Assembly: GCF_000319575.2 (NCBI RefSeq)
Contig: NC_021291.1
Location: 1,426,001 to 1,490,000, forward strand
Reading direction: 5' to 3'
Length of the DNA stretch: 64,000 bases
DNA from: Spiribacter salinus M19-40
GTDB lineage: Bacteria > Pseudomonadota > Gammaproteobacteria > Nitrococcales > Nitrococcaceae
The notes under the pieces were generated by a model, which was not told the origin of the DNA, ran no database searches, and saw only the letters and a program-made list of their open reading frames with translations. Shown here one piece after another: positions 20,126 through 28,206 of this stretch. The translations under genes and the position numbers were made by a program. Position 1 is the first letter of the stretch; each line of letters opens with the position of its first letter.

Positions 20126-20721
20126 CAGTTTTCGACCTGCCAGTCGCGGATGACGAGCCGCATCTGGATTGCTTCATGACGCACCTCGACGCGCGCGGGC
20201 AGCCAATACCCCGCCTGTCGGGCATAGCGGGCATAGCGGACCCGCCAACCCCCCTGATCCAGGGCGACGGCCCGGCCCTGGGCGTCCAGGCTGACCTCGC
20301 CGTCCATCCACGGCACCGGCTGTCCCCGTACCCACCAGCGCAATAGGCCCACAGGCAAGTTGTATCCGGTTACCGCGCGAACCAGCTCCGTCGGGCTGCT
20401 GGCTGTATACTGATCGCCATCCGCCGTAGTCAGCGTGACCGTGTCGGCCTGCCCCACAAGCCGTAAACGCCCCGAGCCGAGTGCGCCCCGAAGATCCAGC
20501 TGGTAGCCCTCAGTGGATTCCTCCCAGCGGAGACTGGCTGTGCCAGCCTCGTCATCGAACGCCAGCGAGGCCCGTCCGGATAAGGTCCAGGCCCCGGGTG
20601 CCTCAGGCGGCTCCCACGCCGCCACCGACAAGGACTTGGCCGCGGGGTTCGATTCAGGCGGTTGCACCGCGCAAGCCGCCAGCCACAACACCCCGAACCC
20701 AAGGACCAGCAACCGGCGCAT
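20125..20721 (-). CDS. lolB: Outer-membrane lipoprotein receptor LolB
   Basis: Accepts lipoproteins from LolA and inserts them into the outer membrane. 198 residues, itself a lipoprotein: signal peptide MRRLLVLGFGVLWLAAC with lipobox LAAC. The LolB fold is recognisable from WTLSGRASLAFDDEAGTASLRWEE, LVGQADTVTL and the TGYNLPVGLLRWWVRG segment. ATG at 20721 overlaps the upstream TPR gene stop (ATGA); a longer in-frame ORF begins inside that gene and would lose the signal peptide. Confidence 0.94.
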   Translation of the reverse strand: MRRLLVLGFGVLWLAACAVQPPESNPAAKSLSVAAWEPPEAPGAWTLSGRASLAFDDEAGTASLRWEESTEGYQLDLRGALGSGRLRLVGQADTVTLTTADGDQYTASSPTELVRAVTGYNLPVGLLRWWVRGQPVPWMDGEVSLDAQGRAVALDQGGWRVRYARYARQAGYWLPARVEVRHEAIQMRLVIRDWQVEN

Positions 20722-22184
20722 CACGGGTCGAGCCGCTCCTGGGTTTCGCGCAACACGGGATGGTCCGGCTGGCTCTCCAGCGCCGCCTCCCACACCGAGC
20801 GCGCCTGATCCCGACGGCCAAGTACCCAAAGCACCTCACCAAGATGGGCCGCGATCTCTGGATCACTCAGCGCGCGCTCATGCGCCGTGCGCAGATACTC
20901 GAGGGCCTCTTCCGGATGACCCTGCAGAAATGCCGCCCAGCCCATGCTGTCGATAATGGCGGGGTTATCAGGCGCCAGCGCGTACGCCCGCTCGATCAGT
21001 TCAGCCCCAGCATCCAGCCGATCGGTGCGATCAATCAGCGTGTACCCCAGCGCGTTCAGCAGCCGCGGCTCGTCGGGTTGTTCATCCACGAGGGCCTCGA
21101 GTTCACTCACCGCCTGGTCGATCTGCTCCAGCATCAACCGGGTCAGGGCCCGGGCATAACGTAGGTCCGTTGATCGGGGGTGGTTTTCCAGGCCCTCATT
21201 CAATACCGCGAGGCTTTGCGCATACTCCCCGCGCTTACGCAGCATGTCGCCCTCCAGCACCCGACTCTGCACCACAAGACCCGGCTGCCCCTCGCGCATC
21301 GCCTCGAGGACGACCTCGGCCAGCGCATAGGCCTCCGTGTTAATGGCAAGGACAGCCGCCATGTTAAGCAGCCGCGGGCCACGCTCGCCGGCCTCGAAGA
21401 GACGCCGATACTGCGCCAGGGCCACCTCCGGGCGATCCTGTGCCAGCAGAAGCTCAGCGCGCAGCAATCTGGCGGGCGTCCAGTCATCACGAAGCGCGAT
21501 CGCCTGATCCACGGCGTCCTGGGCAAGCCCCAGCTCATCCACCTGCATGGCCAAACGCGCGAGGGCAAGCTGGGCCGCGGGTGAAACAGGATAGGCCGCG
21601 GTCAGGCTCTGCATCACACTGACTGCGGCGCGATCCGGAAACTGACGTTGCAGCAAGGACCCGAGCCGACCGATGGCCGCTTCCCGGGCCTTCGGGTCCT
21701 CTGGCACCCCATCAACTAACGTGGCCCGCGCCTGATCGATGGCGCCCTGTTCGAGCTGCATGATGCCCAGAATCTGGTGAGCCTCGACGCTGTCGGGATC
21801 AAGGGCCTGCCAGCGCTCGGCCATCGCGAGGGCCCGATCCGGTTCGTCCACGCGCATCGCCAGCTCCGCAGCGCGGCGGGCCAGTGCCGGATCGCTGGAC
21901 AGGCGTGCTGCCTCGGCATACCGCTGACTCGCGGCCGCCGGCTGGTTACGACTGAGCGCAAGCTCTGCGGCCAACACCTGGGTTGTCACCGTCTCTGGGG
22001 TTGAGACGGCTGGCGGTGTTTCCGTGGCGATGGCCGTGTCGGCCCGATCGAACAAGCGCAGGCGATCACCGTCCAACGGCGCGCAGGCGCTTAGCCCCAT
22101 CAGCAGGCCGACGGCCATACCGCGGACACCGTACCGGGGCCAGCGACGGCCCCTGTTCAATTTCCAGTTAGCGAAACTGCTCAT
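20721..22184 (-). CDS. TPR-repeat lipoprotein of unknown role
   Basis: 487 residues. N-terminus: a basic stretch then VGLLMGLSAC, a likely lipobox, so probably an outer-membrane or periplasm-facing lipoprotein. The rest is a chain of degenerate tetratricopeptide repeats; the clearest are near the C-terminus (LLNALGYTLID..., PAIIDSMGWAAFLQGHPEEALEYLRTA). An internal ATG 22 codons in would leave a shorter, more standard signal peptide. A similar TPR gene between lolB and hemA is known in Pseudomonas and relatives, and its context suggests a role in lipoprotein or envelope assembly. I cannot name a function. Confidence 0.85.
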   Translation of the reverse strand: MSSFANWKLNRGRRWPRYGVRGMAVGLLMGLSACAPLDGDRLRLFDRADTAIATETPPAVSTPETVTTQVLAAELALSRNQPAAASQRYAEAARLSSDPALARRAAELAMRVDEPDRALAMAERWQALDPDSVEAHQILGIMQLEQGAIDQARATLVDGVPEDPKAREAAIGRLGSLLQRQFPDRAAVSVMQSLTAAYPVSPAAQLALARLAMQVDELGLAQDAVDQAIALRDDWTPARLLRAELLLAQDRPEVALAQYRRLFEAGERGPRLLNMAAVLAINTEAYALAEVVLEAMREGQPGLVVQSRVLEGDMLRKRGEYAQSLAVLNEGLENHPRSTDLRYARALTRLMLEQIDQAVSELEALVDEQPDEPRLLNALGYTLIDRTDRLDAGAELIERAYALAPDNPAIIDSMGWAAFLQGHPEEALEYLRTAHERALSDPEIAAHLGEVLWVLGRRDQARSVWEAALESQPDHPVLRETQERLDP

Positions 22185-22200
22185 GAAGGCCTTACTATAC

Positions 22201-22228
22201 TTGTGTTACACCCGCTCTGCCCTACAAT
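22201..22228 (+). promoter_or_regulatory. Probable hemA-prfA promoter
   Basis: -10 TACAAT (22223-22228, 5/6) with -35 TTGTGT (22201-22206, TTG conserved) at 16-base spacing, in the 72-bp divergent gap. Start of transcription near 22235 gives a leader of about 20 bases. On the other strand TATAGT (22199-22194) may serve the TPR gene but sits only nine bases before its ATG. Confidence 0.5.
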
Positions 22229-22256
22229 CTCCCACGTTCCAGCCAACTGGATCCCA

Positions 22257-23537
22257 ATGCCTGTCGTCTGTCTGGGTCTTAATCACAAATCAGCGCCCCT
22301 GGCCGTCCGGGAGCGTGTGGTCTTCTCCGCCGAGCGGCTCGATCCCGCGCTCGCGGCGCTGGCTGCGCGGCCGGGCGTGCGCGAGGCGGCGGTCGTGTCC
22401 ACGTGCAACCGCACGGAGATTTATGCCGTCCTGGCCCCGGAGGCGACGCCGGCCATCCTGCGGCGCTGGCTCGAGAGTGAACAGGCGCTGGCGGGCGATG
22501 AGCTCGCAGCGCACCTCTACAGCCTCGAAGGCCGTGAGGCGATTCATCATCTCCTGCGAGTCGCCTCGGGTCTCGACTCCCTGGTGCTCGGTGAACCTCA
22601 GATCCTGGGGCAAGCCAAGCTTGCCTATCACTCGGCGGCGCGGGCCGGCCTGCTCGGTCAAATCCTGCAACGCCTTTTCCAGCACGCGTTTTCTGTCGCC
22701 AAACGCGTGCGCACCGAGACCGACATCGGCGCCCATCCGGTCTCGGTGGCCTACGCTGCGGTGACTTTGGCCCGACAAATCTTCGGCCAGCTAGAGGCTT
22801 GCCAGGGGCTGCTGATCGGTGCCGGCGAGATGATCGAACTCACAGCCCGACATTTCCATGAACAGGGCCTGCGCGGGCTGGTCGTTGCCAACCGCAGCCT
22901 GGAGCGCGCCCAGCGGGTCGCCGGATTCTGTGACGGGCACGGCATCGGTCTTGACGCACTTGAAGACCAGGTGGCCCGCGCGGATATCATCGTCGCTTGC
23001 ACGGGCAGCGATACCCCCGTACTCACCCGAGAGACCCTGAAACGGGTCTTCAAAAGCCGCCGCCATCAGCCCCTGTTCATGGTGGATCTCGGCGTGCCAC
23101 GCGATATTGAACCCAGCGTTGAGACACTGCCCGATGTCTACCTGTACACGGTCGACGACCTGCGGGGCGTCATCGAACAAAGCCGGCGCTCTCGGGCGGC
23201 GGCCGCGGATGACGCCGAGGCAATCATCGAAAACCAGACCGATGCCTTCATGGACTGGATGCGCACCCTGAACGCTGTGGGCGCGATCCGGCGCTACCGC
23301 CAACATGCCGAGCGCCAGCGTGACGAGGCCCTCGCCCAGGCTCGCCGCCAGCTCGCCGCCGGGCATACCCCCGAAGCGGTCATCGAGCAGCTCGGCCACC
23401 GCCTGACGCGCAAGCTACTGCACACCCCAACCATGGGGCTGCGCGAGGCCGCGCGCGAGGGCGACGCCCGAGTGATTCGGGACAGCCACCGCCTGCTCGG
23501 CCTGGATGATGACGAGGAACGCGATACCGATGAATGA
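22257..23537 (+). CDS. hemA: Glutamyl-tRNA reductase
   Basis: Reduces glutamyl-tRNA to glutamate-1-semialdehyde with NADPH, the first step of C5-pathway tetrapyrrole synthesis. 426 residues: N-terminal [14 protein letters not shown]; catalytic Cys in [11 protein letters not shown]; the [12 protein letters not shown] motif; NADP-binding [13 protein letters not shown]; and a C-terminal dimerisation domain. Start chosen at the ATG at 22257. The stop overlaps prfA by 8 bases. Confidence 0.97.
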   Translation: MPVVCLGLNHKSAPLAVRERVVFSAERLDPALAALAARPGVREAAVVSTCNRTEIYAVLAPEATPAILRRWLESEQALAGDELAAHLYSLEGREAIHHLLRVASGLDSLVLGEPQILGQAKLAYHSAARAGLLGQILQRLFQHAFSVAKRVRTETDIGAHPVSVAYAAVTLARQIFGQLEACQGLLIGAGEMIELTARHFHEQGLRGLVVANRSLERAQRVAGFCDGHGIGLDALEDQVARADIIVACTGSDTPVLTRETLKRVFKSRRHQPLFMVDLGVPRDIEPSVETLPDVYLYTVDDLRGVIEQSRRSRAAAADDAEAIIENQTDAFMDWMRTLNAVGAIRRYRQHAERQRDEALAQARRQLAAGHTPEAVIEQLGHRLTRKLLHTPTMGLREAAREGDARVIRDSHRLLGLDDDEERDTDE

Positions 23538-24618
23538 CAACCTGCGCCTCAAGCTCGAAAAGCTGGTCGAGCGCCACGAAGAAATTGAAGGCCTGCTCGC
23601 AGACCCCGCCGTGATCGGCGACTCCGAGCGCTTCACCCGCCTCTCCCGCGAGTACGCCCGGCTCGAACCGGTCCGCCGCAACATGGCCTTACTGGCGAGT
23701 GCTGAGGCGGACCTGGCCGCCGCCGAAGACATGCTGAACGAAGGGGATGCAGCCATGCGGGCGCTGGGCGAGGACGAGGCCAGCGACGCCCGGGCGCGCC
23801 TGAGCGAACTTGAGGCCGAACTCAAGGTGCTCATGCTGCCCGAAGATCCCAACGATGCCCGCAACACCTTTCTGGAGATCCGCGCTGGCACCGGGGGCGA
23901 TGAAGCCGCCCTGTTCGCGGGTGATCTGCTGCGCATGTACCTGCGCTATGCCGAGCAACAGGGCTGGCGCACCGAGATCATCAGCGAGAGCTCCGGGGAG
24001 CAGGGCGGGTACCGGGAAGTCGTGGCCCGAATTGCCGGCGACCGCGTGTACTCGCGGCTGAAATTTGAATCCGGCGCCCACCGGGTCCAGCGGGTTCCCG
24101 CAACGGAATCCCAGGGCCGCATCCATACCTCGGCCTGCACCGTGGCCATCCTGCCCGAGGCCGCCGAGATGGACGAAATCGACATCAATACCGCCGATCT
24201 TCGCATCGATACGTTTCGAGCCTCTGGCGCCGGGGGGCAGCACATTAACAAAACGGACTCCGCTGTCCGTGTCACCCATTTGCCAACCGGTGTGGTGGTG
24301 GAGTGCCAGGACGAGCGCTCACAGCACAAGAACCGTGCCAAGGCGCTGGGGCTATTACAGGCGCGCTTGATGGATCAGCAGCGGGAGGCGGCAGCAACCG
24401 AACGCACAGAGGAACGGCGACTGCTGGTGGGGAGTGGTGATCGCTCGGAGCGCATCCGGACCTACAACTTCCCACAGGGTCGAGTGACGGACCATCGCAT
24501 CAATCTGACTCTCTACAAGCTAGAGGACATCCTGATGGGACAACTTGATCAGGTGGTCGAGCCGCTTGTCAGCGAGTATCAAGCAGATCAGCTCGCTGCC
24601 CTGGCCGCCGAGAGCTAG
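23530..24618 (+). CDS. prfA: Peptide chain release factor 1
   Basis: Terminates translation at UAG and UAA. 362 residues; contains the GGQ motif in [17 protein letters not shown], whose Gln is the PrmC methylation target, and the stop-codon-reading [13 protein letters not shown] region, where P-A-T takes the place of the usual PxT tripeptide. Start ATG 23530 overlaps hemA. Unlike the usual hemA-prfA-prmC order, prmC does not follow directly; it is 2 kb away beyond an inverted dksA-aroG pair. Confidence 0.98.
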   Translation: MNDNLRLKLEKLVERHEEIEGLLADPAVIGDSERFTRLSREYARLEPVRRNMALLASAEADLAAAEDMLNEGDAAMRALGEDEASDARARLSELEAELKVLMLPEDPNDARNTFLEIRAGTGGDEAALFAGDLLRMYLRYAEQQGWRTEIISESSGEQGGYREVVARIAGDRVYSRLKFESGAHRVQRVPATESQGRIHTSACTVAILPEAAEMDEIDINTADLRIDTFRASGAGGQHINKTDSAVRVTHLPTGVVVECQDERSQHKNRAKALGLLQARLMDQQREAAATERTEERRLLVGSGDRSERIRTYNFPQGRVTDHRINLTLYKLEDILMGQLDQVVEPLVSEYQADQLAALAAES

Positions 24619-24636
24619 CAAGCGCCGCAGCGCCGC

Positions 24637-25068
24637 CTAGGCGACACGCTGCTTTTCCTTGATCTCTTCGAGGGTCTTGCAGTCCACGCACAGGGTCGCG
24701 GTTGGCCGCGCCTCAAGCCGACGCAAACCAATTTCGACACCGCACTGATCGCAGAACCCGTAATCATCCTTGTGGATGCGCTCCATGGTCTTGTCGATCT
24801 TGCGAATCAGCTTGCGCTCGCGGTCCCGGGTACGCAGTTCCAGCGCGAACTCCTCTTCCTGAGTCGCTCGATCAGCCGGATCCGCATAGTGATTCGCGTC
24901 GTCGCGCATGTGACTGACCGTGCGCTCAACCTCATCGAGCAGCTGCTGTTTCCAGGCCTCAAGAATCGCCTGGAAATGCGCCAGCTGCGGTTCATTCATG
25001 TACTCCTCACCCTCGGCGGGCTGGTACGGTTCGATCCCTCGAACAGGCAGGGAAGCCTTGTCAGTCAT
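24637..25068 (-). CDS. dksA: RNA polymerase-binding transcription factor DksA
   Basis: Binds the RNA polymerase secondary channel and, with ppGpp, controls rRNA and amino-acid promoters. 143 residues: coiled coil with the acidic tip DPADRATQEEEFALELR, then a four-Cys zinc finger (CDQCGVEIG...LCVDCKTL) fully intact. Two adjacent ATG codons occur; GGAGGT is best spaced (five bases) for the second at 25068. Convergent with prfA with an 18-base gap and no visible terminator. Confidence 0.96.
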   Translation of the reverse strand: MTDKASLPVRGIEPYQPAEGEEYMNEPQLAHFQAILEAWKQQLLDEVERTVSHMRDDANHYADPADRATQEEEFALELRTRDRERKLIRKIDKTMERIHKDDYGFCDQCGVEIGLRRLEARPTATLCVDCKTLEEIKEKQRVA

Positions 25069-25095
25069 CATGTACCTCCATTCGGTCGAGGACAG

Positions 25096-25124
25096 ATTCA
25101 ACCCTTCGGCGGCCGCGCGGTCAA
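25096..25124 (-). promoter_or_regulatory. Probable dksA promoter
   Basis: On the minus strand: -35 TTGACC (25124-25119), 17-base spacer, -10 TTGAAT (25101-25096; 4/6), in the 76-base gap after aroG. Predicted start near 25089 gives a leader of about 20 bases. The GC-rich spacer (CGCGCGGCCGCC) is typical of stringently modulated promoters, but that is speculation. Confidence 0.5.
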
Positions 25125-25144
25125 GCCCAAAACGCGACCGTCGA

Positions 25145-26218
25145 TCAGCCCGCCCTCGCCACCAGCGGTTGCGCCAGTCGCGTCGCCGCGTCACGGAGCA
25201 CGCGCTCAGTGGTGTCCCAGTCAATGCAGCCATCCGTAATGGACACGCCATACTCCAGCTGGGACAGATCCTCGGTGAGTTTCTGCGCACCCCAGCCCAA
25301 GTGACTCTCCATCATGACCGCCACGATCGAGCGATTGCCCTCGATCACCTGATTGACCAGATTGTCCATGACCAGCGGCTGCAGGGCCGGGTCCTTGCTG
25401 GAGTTGGCATGACTGCAGTCCACCATCAGCCGTGTCGACAGGCCCGCATCATCCAGCGCCTTTTCGCACAGCGCGATGCTCACGGAGTCGTAATTCGGCT
25501 GATTACCGCCCCGCAGCACCACGTGGCCGTAGCGATTGCCGGCCGTGCGAATGACAGCGGACCGTCCATCGGCCTGAGTCACGCCCAGGAAACTGTGAGG
25601 GTTCGCTGCCGAGCGCATCGCGTTGATCGCCACATCCAGGCTGCCATCGGTACCGTTCTTGAATCCAACAGCCGTGGACAGCCCGCTGGCCATTTCCCGA
25701 TGCGTCTGCGACTCGGTGGTGCGTGCCCCGATGGCCGTCCAGCTAATCAGATCGCCGAGGTACTGCGGTGTAATCGGATCCAGCGCCTCGGTCCCCGCCG
25801 GCAGGCCAATTTCCGCCAGATGCAACAGAAGCGACCGGGCACGCGTCAGCCCTTCTTCGATATCGAAGCTGTCATCCATATAAGGGTCGTTAATAAGCCC
25901 CTTCCATCCAACGGTCGTCCGCGGCTTTTCGAAGTAGACGCGCATAACGATCACCAGCTCTCCGGCCAACTCGTCGTGGAGGGCCTTCAGTCGGCTGGCA
26001 TAGTCCTTTGCCGCATCGACATCATGAATCGAGCACGGCCCCACCACGACCAAAAGCCGAGGGTCATCGCCGTCCAGAATCGCCTGAACCGCTTTACGCC
26101 CCGACTCGACGGTCTTCCGCGCCTGGTCGGACAAAGGCAACCGAGACTTGAGCTCCGCCGGCGGCGGCAGGGGCTCTTGTGCTACCACGTTCAAGTTATC
26201 AATTGGCTCGTTTTCCAT
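25145..26218 (-). CDS. 3-deoxy-7-phosphoheptulonate synthase, class I (AroF/G/H type)
   Basis: Condenses PEP with erythrose 4-phosphate, the first step of the shikimate pathway. 357 residues. Motifs: VVVGPCSIHDVDAAKDYA (metal-ligand Cys), RVYFEKPRTTVGWKGLINDP, GARTTESQTHREMASGLS, VDCSHANSSKD and the C-terminal SITDGCIDWDTTE. Which aromatic amino acid feeds back on it cannot be read reliably from sequence, so I do not choose among aroF, aroG and aroH. It lacks a convincing ribosome-binding site of its own and is preceded by a tiny ORF with a good one. Confidence 0.95.
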   Translation of the reverse strand: MENEPIDNLNVVAQEPLPPPAELKSRLPLSDQARKTVESGRKAVQAILDGDDPRLLVVVGPCSIHDVDAAKDYASRLKALHDELAGELVIVMRVYFEKPRTTVGWKGLINDPYMDDSFDIEEGLTRARSLLLHLAEIGLPAGTEALDPITPQYLGDLISWTAIGARTTESQTHREMASGLSTAVGFKNGTDGSLDVAINAMRSAANPHSFLGVTQADGRSAVIRTAGNRYGHVVLRGGNQPNYDSVSIALCEKALDDAGLSTRLMVDCSHANSSKDPALQPLVMDNLVNQVIEGNRSIVAVMMESHLGWGAQKLTEDLSQLEYGVSITDGCIDWDTTERVLRDAATRLAQPLVARAG

Positions 26219-26221
26219 GGT

Positions 26222-26248
26222 TCACCATCTGCCTTTAACGCGCGCCAT
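26222..26248 (-). CDS. Possible leader peptide MARVKGRW before DAHP synthase
   Basis: An 8-codon ORF on the minus strand: ATG at 26248, TGG as the last sense codon, stop TGA at 26224-26222, then three bases and the aroG-type ATG, all in one frame. AAAGGA lies five bases before its ATG, a better ribosome-binding site than the downstream gene has. It ends in Trp, an end product of the shikimate pathway, so it might couple or regulate translation of the synthase gene. It could also be chance; no hairpin pair typical of attenuation was found. Confidence 0.3.
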   Translation of the reverse strand: MARVKGRW

Positions 26249-26255
26249 AATCGTC

Positions 26256-26289
26256 CTTTCATGGTAGCGGCTCGCCGATAAAATGGCTA
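26256..26289. promoter_or_regulatory. Overlapping divergent promoter candidates (aroF/G/H-type gene and Trm112-prmC)
   Basis: Plus strand: CTTTCA (26256-26261), 17 bases, TAAAAT (26279-26284, 5/6), upstream of the Trm112-like gene. Minus strand: TAGCCA (26289-26284), 17 bases, TACCAT (26266-26261), upstream of the leader ORF and the DAHP synthase gene. If both are real, the two polymerases would compete for the same DNA. Each is a weak match and is offered only as a candidate. Confidence 0.3.
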
Positions 26290-26354
26290 TCGAGCGGCGA
26301 TATCCCGGGCGTGTCTGTTACTCTCAAGCGGGTTCAATGAAGGATGCGAAAGCC

Positions 26355-26621
26355 ATGGCGATCGACCGCAAATTACTGGATGTCCTGTGCTGCCCTGTCA
26401 CCAAACAGCCGGTCAGGGTGCTAAAGCGCACCGAACTCAAGGCGCTGAATGAGCGCATCGACGGCGGCGAGGTCCGCTATCAGGACGACAGCCCGGTCGA
26501 CACCCCGCTTGAAGCGGGTTTGATTACCGCGAACGAAGAGCGGATCTACCGCGTCGATGATGGCATTCCGGTCATGCTTGAAGACCGCGCCATCAACCTG
26601 CGGGCCGCGGGACTGAAGTGA
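26355..26621 (+). CDS. Trm112-family protein
   Basis: 88 residues of the Trm112/YcaR family: N-terminal RKLLDVLCCPVTKQPVRVL, a middle insertion rich in charged residues, and the C-terminal RIYRVDDGIPVMLEDRAINL typical of the family. The paired Cys knuckles of eukaryotic Trm112 are not present. The start is the ATG at 26355 with AAGGA ten bases upstream; in-frame ATGs at 26337 and 26283 give longer versions. Its stop overlaps the GTG of prmC (GTGA). In E. coli ycaR lies between lpxK and kdsB, so this location next to a release-factor methyltransferase is notable: eukaryotic and archaeal Trm112 activates such enzymes. Confidence 0.85.
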   Translation: MAIDRKLLDVLCCPVTKQPVRVLKRTELKALNERIDGGEVRYQDDSPVDTPLEAGLITANEERIYRVDDGIPVMLEDRAINLRAAGLK

Positions 26622-27460
26622 CAACCCCGCCAACACTGGCGGAGGCACGGCGCCGCGCCGGACAAGAGCTGGCCCCGGTGAGTGCTAGCCCGGCCCTCGA
26701 CGCAGAATGTCTGCTGGCTTGTGCCACGGGCCTGGCTCGGACGCGATTCCGCGCCCACCCCGAAGAAGTGCTAAAAGCGCCCGCCTGGGCCCGTTTCCAG
26801 CACCTGGTTGAGCGGCGTCTGTCCGGCGAGCCAGTGGCGCATCTCACCGGCCACCGCGGTTTCATGGATTTCGAGCTTCGGGTGGGCCCGGCGGTGCTCA
26901 TCCCTCGACCGGAGACCGAACATCTGGTCGAGGCCGCTCTGGAGCGATCTGCCGCGTCGGTGCTTGACCTGGGGTGTGGCAGCGGCTGCGTGGCCATTGC
27001 GCTGGCCCGCGCGTGGCCAGAGGCCGACATCGATGCAGTCGATGTCAGTGAGACTGCCCTCTCGGTGGCCCGAGCGAACGCCCGGGAACTCGGAGCGGAT
27101 CAGATCCGATTTCATGCCGGTGACTGGTATGCCCCCGTGAGCCGTCAGCGTTACAGCCTAATTGTCTCCAACCCGCCTTATATTGGGGCAGATGAGGCAG
27201 AACCGGACACCGGCGATCTTCGCTTCGAACCCCGGCAGGCTCTGATCGCTGGCCCCACCGGCCTGGAGGCGATCCGCATCGTCATTCAGGGCGCGCCAGC
27301 GCAGCTTCATCCTGGCGGACAACTCTGGCTTGAGCACGGATACCGCCAGGGCCCGTCGGTTCGTGAGGAACTCGCCGCGGCAGGCTTTACCGCCATTGAG
27401 ACACGACACGATCTGGCGGGCCACGAGCGCATCAGCGGCGGCAGACTCGAGGCAAGCTGA
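26618..27460 (+). CDS. prmC: Release factor glutamine methyltransferase
   Basis: Methylates the Gln of the GGQ motif in RF1 and RF2, raising termination efficiency. 280 residues: N-terminal helical substrate domain (about 1-75), PVAHLTGHRGFMDFELRV, SAM-binding VLDLGCGSGCVAIALA, and the catalytic NPPY at residues 185-188 (SNPPYIGADE). Begins at GTG 26618 overlapping the Trm112-like stop by four bases; its own stop shares one base with the moeB ATG. The usual neighbour prfA is 2 kb upstream. Confidence 0.96.
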   Translation: MTTPPTLAEARRRAGQELAPVSASPALDAECLLACATGLARTRFRAHPEEVLKAPAWARFQHLVERRLSGEPVAHLTGHRGFMDFELRVGPAVLIPRPETEHLVEAALERSAASVLDLGCGSGCVAIALARAWPEADIDAVDVSETALSVARANARELGADQIRFHAGDWYAPVSRQRYSLIVSNPPYIGADEAEPDTGDLRFEPRQALIAGPTGLEAIRIVIQGAPAQLHPGGQLWLEHGYRQGPSVREELAAAGFTAIETRHDLAGHERISGGRLEAS

Positions 27461-28206
27461 TGAACGACGCGGAACTGCTGCGCTACAGCCGGCAGATCAT
27501 GGTGCCGGGCCTGGATATCGACGGCCAAGCGCGTTTGCTGGCCTCCCGCGTTCTGATCGTCGGGCTTGGGGGCCTCGGCTCACCCGCCGCGCTGTATCTC
27601 GCCGCCGCTGGTGTGGGCCATCTCGTACTCGCCGACTTCGACCGCGTGGAAATCACCAACCTGCAACGCCAGATCCTGCATGGCAGCGCGGATGTCGGCC
27701 GGCTCAAAACCGAATCCGCCACCGACCGCCTGCATGCCTTGAATCCGGACACCACGATCACCCGGCTCGATACCCCGATGGACGCCGAACAGCTGAGTGA
27801 ATGGACGGCGAAGGTCGATCTGGTCGTGGATGGCAGCGACAACTTCGCCACCCGGTTTGCCGTCAATGCCGCCTGTGTCGCTGCCCGCCGCCCACTCGTC
27901 TCCGGCGCCGTCATCGGGATGGACGGACAGCTCGCGGTCTTCCGTCCCGATGCGGATGGCCCCTGTTACCGCTGTGTCTATGCCGATACCGGGGAGGAGG
28001 CGCAAAGCTGCAGCGAAACCGGTGTACTCGGCCCGCTCCCGGGCGTCATTGGCAGCCTCCAGGCCGTGGAGGTCATCAAGGTATTGACCGGCCTTGGCAC
28101 GCCCTTAAACGGGCGTTTGCTGATTATGGATGCACTGGGTCAGAACTGGCGCCGCCTTGATTTGCGTCGTGATCCGGACTGCCCGGTCTGTGGCCAAGGG
28201 GGTTAG
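27460..28206 (+). CDS. moeB: Molybdopterin-synthase adenylyltransferase / ThiF-family E1-like protein
   Basis: Adenylates the C-terminus of a small ubiquitin-like sulfur carrier (MoaD or ThiS). 248 residues: GLGGLGSPAALYLAAAGVG nucleotide-binding loop, ADFDRVEITNLQRQILH, VVDGSDNFATRFAVN, and zinc Cys pairs CYRCVY and CPVCG. A Cys occurs in the catalytic-region SCSETGVLGPLPGVIGS. MoeB and ThiF cannot be told apart with certainty; the prmC-moeB neighbourhood, common in gammaproteobacteria, favours MoeB. Convergent, with a four-base overlap, with hslO. Confidence 0.9.
   Translation: MNDAELLRYSRQIMVPGLDIDGQARLLASRVLIVGLGGLGSPAALYLAAAGVGHLVLADFDRVEITNLQRQILHGSADVGRLKTESATDRLHALNPDTTITRLDTPMDAEQLSEWTAKVDLVVDGSDNFATRFAVNAACVAARRPLVSGAVIGMDGQLAVFRPDADGPCYRCVYADTGEEAQSCSETGVLGPLPGVIGSLQAVEVIKVLTGLGTPLNGRLLIMDALGQNWRRLDLRRDPDCPVCGQGG

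Noticed and set aside
26191-26262. Alternative 23-residue leader ORF with two Trp codons upstream of DAHP synthase
   Set aside because: No ribosome-binding site before its ATG at 26262 and it overlaps the synthase start out of frame; the shorter MARVKGRW ORF is better supported.
24920-26281. Long plus-strand open frame (453 codons) opposite the DAHP synthase gene
   Set aside because: It is the antisense shadow of a well-conserved enzyme in GC-rich DNA; its composition is His/Arg/Gln-rich with no recognisable domain.
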